From Gymnopus androsaceus JB14 (lineage: Eukaryota > Basidiomycota > Agaricomycetes > Agaricales > Omphalotaceae): a stretch of DNA of 10,110 nucleotides. How positions within the stretch are numbered: position 1 is the stretch's first letter; each line of letters begins with the position of its first letter. Where the stretch lies: the NCBI GenBank assembly GCA_009733575.1, contig ML770351.1, positions 1 to 10,110 on the forward strand, read 5' to 3'. Below the pieces are notes generated by a model. The model did not search any database, was not told the DNA's origin, and was given only the letters and a program-made list of their open reading frames with translations. This document shows, piece after piece, positions 6,463 to 10,110 of this stretch. The translations under genes and the position numbers were made by a program.

Positions 6463-6948
6463 ACGTTGCTTAACGCAGTTCGAAGTCTTTTGATCTCATC
6501 AGGACTCCCAAAATGGCTTTGGGGATTCATGATGAAATACGCGGTATATGTATGGAACAGGATGCCAAAGAAAGCCATTGGAATGGCCACTCCATACAAA
6601 AAACAGTTTGGTATTAAACCGGACATTACTAATCTTCGAATCTTTGGCAGTATCGTTTATGTCAAACGAGAGAAGGAACCCGGCAAATTGGAACCACAGG
6701 CCCAAGAAGGACGCTGGATAGGACTCGAACCCGAATCGAATGGTCACTACATCTACTGGCCAACATTTCATACTGTCACGATGGAGAGGAACATAGTTTT
6801 CTCTGACAGGCAGATCCAACCCGTTGAAGGGGAGGATGGAAATTTGGGAAATTTAGAAACATTGGTCACCGAGTCGGAACAGCCTGTCATACCAGTTCCA
6901 GAAGAAATCGCCGAACCAATTGCACCAGACGAAGTATCTGGGAAATGA
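6463..6948 (+). pseudogene. pol segment 2: integrase C-terminal half
   Basis: The frame continues directly after the 6460 stop with T-L-L-N, then the W-L-W and N-R-M-P segments typical of copia integrase after the catalytic core, and R-I-F-G-S-I-V-Y-V and G-R-W-I-G-L near residues 66-95, which mark the end of the integrase domain. An acidic, proline-rich linker follows. TGA at 6946-6948 replaces a codon in a basic cluster (K-stop-V-K-R-P-T-K-K) that may have served as a nuclear-targeting or DNA-binding patch. Confidence 0.9.
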
Positions 6949-7566
6949 GTCAAACGACCCACCAAGAAGATCAGGGACGTCATTGAAGGACTTGGAGAAG
7001 GAAGTGATGAGTTGCGACATCTTACCGCATCTCTAGGTCAGGTAACATCAGAAATTGAATCTGATCCTTTATCTGTTGCAGAAGCTATGCGACAACCTGA
7101 CAGCTCCAAATGGTACGATGCCATGAAGGACGAAATCTCCAGACTCCAGGAGCGTGGAACCTATACAATTGTCACTCCACCTCCAGATGCAAATATTCTC
7201 ACATCCAAATGGGTCTATCAGACCAAGAAGGATGAACGAGGTCATATTACAGGACACCGAGCTTGTCTTGTTGTACGTGGATTTAATCAGATCCCAGACA
7301 TTGACTACTTCCCAGATGAAACCTTCGCATCTGTCGCGAAACTTGCATCAGCCCGTGCTATACTCAGCATTGGAGCTGAGAAGAGCATGATTATTCACCA
7401 AATGGACGTGAAATCAGCTTACCTTTACGGGAAATTGGATGACAACAAGAGCATTTTTATGAAGGCACCTCCAGGCATTGATATAGGGGTAAAACCAGGT
7501 CAAACCTTACGGCTTAAACTCGCACTTTACGGACTTAAACAAGCCGGTCGACGATGGTACATGTGA
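6949..7566 (+). pseudogene. pol segment 3: reverse transcriptase N-terminal half
   Basis: The same frame gives the reverse transcriptase fingers and first palm motif: S-K-W-V-Y near 7206, V-V-R-G-F-N-Q near 7273, and the first catalytic aspartate in Q-M-D-V-K-S-A-Y at 7405-7407. Y-G-L-K-Q-A-G-R-R-W-Y follows near 7528. It ends at TGA 7564-7566, where related elements have an arginine (W-Y-M-R-F). The usual K-A-R-L-V motif is changed to H-R-A-C-L-V. This domain copies element RNA into DNA inside particles. Confidence 0.93.
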
Positions 7567-8622
7567 TTCAGGGAAATCATGACCCAACTGGGGTTTAAAC
7601 GGTCTGATTTTGATCACGCTGTTTTCTATTGCACTAATCCCTTCACCATCATTTTCATACATGTTGACGACATGACATTGGTTACCAAAACCCTGGCCAT
7701 CATGGAGAAACTAAAGAAAGATATTGGGGCTATAATCGAAGTTGTTGATTCCGGAGAAATCCATTGGCCACTTGGAATCGAGATCCGAAGATCTCTCCAT
7801 AATAGGACGATTCACCTATCCCAGCGGTCATACATTGACGCCATACTCTCTTGCTATGGATTCTCGGATATAAAGCCACTCTCTATTCCCTTCGATCCCC
7901 ACATTCACCTCACCAAAGACCAGTCACCCAAAATGGTCGAGGATATCGCTTTCATGCACAACAAACCCTACAGAGAGGCCCTTGGCGCTCTCCAGTACTT
8001 ATCCATTGCTACGAGACCTGACATCACATATGCAGTCTCTATCCTTGCTCGCTTTTCACAAAACCCCAGCATCACTCATTGGAACGGTGTACGCTGTGTC
8101 TACGCCTATCTCAAATACACTCGAGACTTTTGGCTCAGCACGAGCAACCAGGAGACAGTCCAAGGCTATACGGATGCGGATGGTATGTCCCAAGAGGATC
8201 GACATGCTATTTCCGGGTACGTTTTTATGTTGAATGGCGGAGCAGTATCTTGGTCATCGAAACGACAGGATACCATTTCTTTATTCACCACGGAAGCCGA
8301 GTATATTGCTTTGACCCATGCAGCAAAGGAAGCGATCTGGCTTAGGAATCTTTTGTCGGAAATCTTTGGTCCAATTACTCATGCGATCCCTATCAAGTCA
8401 GACAATCAGTCCGCCATCGCATTGGCAAAGGATGATCGTTTTCATGCCAGGACCAAACACATTGATATCCGATACCACTTCATCCGCTATGTCATCGAGG
8501 AAGGTAAAATTCGTCTTACATACTGCCCTACCAAAAACATAATGGCAGACATCTTCACCAAAGCCTTACCTTTGATGAAAGCCAAACACTTCGCAGCATC
8601 CATGGGATTAGCAAAGGTTTGA
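7567..8622 (+). pseudogene. pol segment 4: reverse transcriptase C-terminal half and RNase H
   Basis: The frame resumes after the 7564 stop. The second catalytic motif is H-V-D-D (7660-7671), with both aspartates present and H in place of the more usual Y. RNase H follows, with D in T-D-A-D (8173-8175), E in T-E-A-E-Y (8293-8301) and D in S-D-N-Q-S-A (8401-8403), then the A-R-T-K-H-I-D-I-R segment near 8449 and the A-D-I-F-T-K-A-L-P motif near 8545 that closes copia pol. In the first RNase H motif D-A-D-G replaces the usual D-A-D-W. The true pol stop is TGA 8620-8622, whose last base starts the polypurine tract. No catalytic residue that I checked is lost in this segment. Confidence 0.93.
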
Positions 8623-8629
8623 AGGGGAG
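8622..8629 (+). promoter_or_regulatory. polypurine tract (plus-strand primer)
   Basis: AAGGGGAG abuts the 3' LTR and overlaps the last base of the pol stop codon. It would resist RNase H and prime plus-strand DNA. Element A keeps an equivalent GAGGGGAAG at 2044-2052. Confidence 0.85.
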
Positions 8630-8992
8630 TGTTGGAATATCAAAGGTAAATATATTCTATTGAACTATACATGGAACACTTTCTCGTAGTATCCACTTGT
8701 TTGTATCACCATCCCATGCACTCCACTGTTATCGTCTCGCAGACTCCACATAGTCTCTCGCTGTATCCACTTACTGTCTTGCAGTACCCACTTTACCGTA
8801 TGGACAGTAGCCACACATATTCATGCAGTAGCCACTTGCCCGATATATTGTTTGTACATAGGACTGTATATAAGCCTAGGTAGCATACCCTGTAATACCA
8901 CCGTTGTCCCCCATCGATCTGTGTGATTGTTACTACTAAGTCCTGTGTGGACTTATTGCTGCTACTTCCTATTTAGGAACGTAACTCTAATA
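8630..8992 (+). repeat. element B 3' LTR
   Basis: The 363-bp copy matches the 5' LTR at all but five positions plus one inserted C. It keeps CpG at 8686 and 8760, where the 5' copy has CA, and has TG at 8780 and 8824, where the 5' copy has CG. Its final bases are CTAATA, followed by the GTGGA duplication. Confidence 0.96.
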
Positions 8993-8997
8993 GTGGA
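8993..8997 (+). repeat. target-site duplication GTGGA, right copy (element B)
   Basis: It exactly repeats 2739-2743 directly after the 3' LTR. Confidence 0.95.
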
Positions 8998-9007
8998 CTT
9001 ATGAAAG

Positions 9008-9089
9008 CCTGGGAGACCTAGGTGTCCTGGGTGTCCTGGGTGTCCTAGGAGACCTAGGTAGTCCTTAGGTATCCTCAGGTCATCCAAGG
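9008..9089. repeat. outer right array of 9-11 bp CCTAGG/CCTGGG iterons
   Basis: CCTGGG, CCTAGG, CTTAGG or CTCAGG units begin at about 9008, 9017, 9026, 9035, 9044, 9053, 9063, 9073 and 9084. Spacing is mostly 9 bp at first and 10-11 bp toward the end. With 2635-2729 this would be one continuous subterminal array if element B were absent. CCTAGG is self-complementary, so strand is ambiguous. Confidence 0.75.
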
Positions 9090-9111
9090 CCCAGACCATT
9101 TTTGCTAATGC
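9082..9111 (-). repeat. right terminal inverted repeat of the old interrupted element
   Basis: The reverse complement of this segment matches 327-355 (a perfect 17-base core and 4-base matches on both sides). It marks the right end of the unit interrupted by elements A and B. Confidence 0.55.
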
Positions 9112-9118
9112 AGGTTAA

Positions 9119-9143
9119 CCCACAATAACACCATTATTGTGGG
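9119..9143. repeat. perfect 10-bp hairpin just outside the right inverted repeat
   Basis: CCCACAATAA and TTATTGTGGG flank a 5-nt CACCA loop. It lies 7 bp beyond the right terminal repeat. No T-run follows, so there is nothing to suggest a terminator, and I cannot assign a role. Confidence 0.8.
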
Positions 9144-9558
9144 AGCAAACTTTTGCTGATGTTGAAGAGCAGAAAAACTGTAACATTTTGATCAAGAGTT
9201 CAGTCATGCGTCATCCTCAAAAAAATCTGAATGCGGTTTGAATTTTTTCTTGATTTTTCAGATTTCTTTTGTATTTTTTTTGGTCAAATATTTCAGAATC
9301 AAGGAACTCTCGATTGGAATAGTACAGTAACAAGAGCCAAACTTATATACTGTCCCTGGGGAGATTCAATGCACAACAAGTGCCACACCGTGATGATTTA
9401 ACCACTAATCGACAGGGACGTTATATTGAATCTAGCGTAATTAAATTAGTAGCGACTCCCCGAGGCCGAAATGCACTGCTCTTGCATTAGGTTTTACTAA
9501 TACAATGTCGGCGCTTTAGCCTCTCAATACTGTACATGGCAGGTAGAGACATTCTAAC
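9144..9558. other. AT-rich flank, no recognisable gene
   Basis: No credible gene is visible. It contains a T-rich tract (about 9240-9282) and a 9-bp inverted pair, AGATTCAAT near 9363 and ATTGAATCT near 9426. It may include the promoter-distal region of the gene starting near 9623. Confidence 0.5.
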
Positions 9559-9566
9559 TATAAAAT
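9559..9566 (+). promoter_or_regulatory. TATA-like box upstream of the right-edge gene
   Basis: TATAAAAT lies 57 bp before the proposed ATG at 9623, a plausible core-promoter distance for a fungal gene. In AT-rich DNA such a match can be accidental. Confidence 0.35.
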
Positions 9567-9622
9567 AGAGGAACTGAGTAGGCAGAAAGGTGCAGAAAAA
9601 GGTCACGGTCAAAGCTGGACAT

Positions 9623-10051
9623 ATGAATTGCCACATTGGTAAGTGTGAGAAGCGGTATAAATTCTTGTGCTATACCAACTTGAGCCAATCATTCCATTGT
9701 CTCCAACAAATCTCCAATTACACCTCGTCCTATTAATAGTTGGCTGGTGCCTTGGGTTCCTTGGGTTCCTCCAGATGGCAAGGATCGAAGGAAAACTTGG
9801 TCCCTTGGACGGAGTGGATTGGGAATTTTGGGATATAGTATACTTACGTTTAATCCTGGTACTAGAGTTTTGGAGGATATCTTCATTCAACGTCCAAAGT
9901 GCTCTATACACGCTTACTTCGAGCGCGCGGTTATGGTCGAGCTTCGCTATAACTCCCGATCGCGTCAAGGATTGGGAAAAGATGGTTTGATGTACTACAG
10001 CTTGCATTTTTCGGACAGGCATTTGCGTTCAAATATCGAGCCTGATATACG
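9623..10051 (+). CDS. 5' part of a spliced gene of unknown function, runs off the window
   Basis: I do not recognise this product. A short first exon (ATG 9623 to 9638) ends at a consensus GTAAGT donor. Splicing to an acceptor after TTGAG at 9684 removes a stop (TGA 9681) and opens a frame through 9685-10051, ending at a second GTAAGT donor. The model gives about 127 residues so far, with P-R-P-I-N-S-W near residue 20, a doubled V-P-W motif, then a mixed-charge region; no signal peptide or membrane segment stands out. Two good donors, a matching CAG acceptor at the window end and a TATA-like box upstream support it. Against it, long frames overlap on the same strand (to 9990) and on the minus strand (9609-10022), and the first intron's branch site is weak. 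The frame is open upstream to 9578, so the start could lie further upstream. Confidence 0.4.
9639..9684 (+). other. candidate intron 1 of the right-edge gene
   Basis: The 46-nt stretch has a GTAAGT donor and a TTGAG acceptor. The branch site is unclear. A longer alternative ends at AATAG (9739). The short form is preferred because it leaves an open, protein-like frame (GCC codon formed across the junction). Confidence 0.4.
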
Positions 10052-10110
10052 GTAAGTATGCGCTTGAAAATTTAGATTGTGGTTGCAATGGCTGAACTAT
10101 GTATATGCAG
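10052..10110 (+). other. candidate intron 2 of the right-edge gene
   Basis: The 59-nt stretch starts GTAAGTATG, has a branch-like GGCTGAAC about 20 nt before its end, and finishes ATGCAG exactly at the window edge. Without splicing the frame stops at once (TAA at 10053-10055). Confidence 0.55.

Larger units (their letters stand above)
2744..8992 (+). mobile_element. element B: full-length Ty1/copia LTR retrotransposon, inactivated
   Basis: The 6249-bp unit has, in order, 5' LTR, primer-binding site, gag, zinc knuckle, aspartic protease, integrase, reverse transcriptase, RNase H, polypurine tract and 3' LTR. Integrase before reverse transcriptase is the defining order of Ty1/copia (Pseudoviridae-type) elements as opposed to Ty3/gypsy. 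The LTRs differ at five substitutions and one single-base indel in about 362 bp, so insertion is fairly recent. Coding capacity is destroyed by five in-frame TGA codons (3449, 3536, 6460, 6946, 7564), a 615-bp inserted element (4285-4899) and a frame change near 4963-4975. Without the inserted element and its duplicated TAT it would be about 5.6 kb, a normal copia length. Confidence 0.96.

Noticed and set aside
9350..9435. possible RNA hairpin from GTCCCT/AGGGAC and AGATTCAAT/ATTGAATCT pairs
   Set aside because: The pairs are in crossing order, not nested, so they cannot form one simple stem; no tRNA or known RNA features are present.
9667..9990. hydrophobic plus-strand frame overlapping the right-edge gene
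   Set aside because: It lacks a good ATG start and is not joined by the GTAAGT splice sites; it is most likely a shadow of the spliced frame.
9609..10022. 137-residue minus-strand frame overlapping the right-edge gene
   Set aside because: It has no recognisable motif, and the plus-strand model has better splice signals and a TATA-like box. It is not fully excluded.

Overview
The window looks like repeat-rich intergenic DNA from a filamentous fungus, probably a basidiomycete. The evidence is a Ty1/copia LTR retrotransposon of fungal type, short GT...AG introns of about 46 and 59 nt in the one candidate host gene at the right edge, and decay of the element through CpG to TpG changes. The species cannot be named from this sequence alone.

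The layout is a stack of insertions. The oldest layer is an inverted-repeat unit bounded by near-matching termini at 327-355 and 9082-9111. Inside both ends lie arrays of a 9-11 bp CCTGAGG/CCTAGG motif (496-584, 2635-2729, 9008-9089), and a 49-bp tandem duplication sits at 385-476. Two LTR elements interrupt it. Element A (747-2299) is a small, decayed element with 5-bp flanking repeats ACCGC; it has no gag or pol apart from the last codons of a copia RNase H. Element B (2744-8992) is a full-length copia element with 362/363-bp LTRs, 5-bp flanking repeats GTGGA, a half-tRNA type primer site and a polypurine tract. It carries gag, then zinc knuckle, protease, integrase, reverse transcriptase and RNase H in the copia order. 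A third insertion, a 615-bp terminal-inverted-repeat element (4285-4899, target duplication TAT), lies inside B's gag. Removing the insertions in thought leaves an ancestral unit of roughly 960 bp.

Element B is dead. Its gag and pol frames contain five premature stops, every one a TGA that fits CGA to TGA. Four of the five substitutions between its LTRs are also CpG transitions. Gag is further broken by the inserted element and by a frame change near 4963-4975. All catalytic residues I looked for in protease, integrase, reverse transcriptase and RNase H are still present, so decay is recent relative to element A.

The right flank (9144-10110) holds AT-rich DNA, a TATA-like box at 9559-9566 and the 5' part of a probable spliced plus-strand gene (from 9623) whose product I do not recognise. 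The left flank (1-326) shows nothing I can identify.
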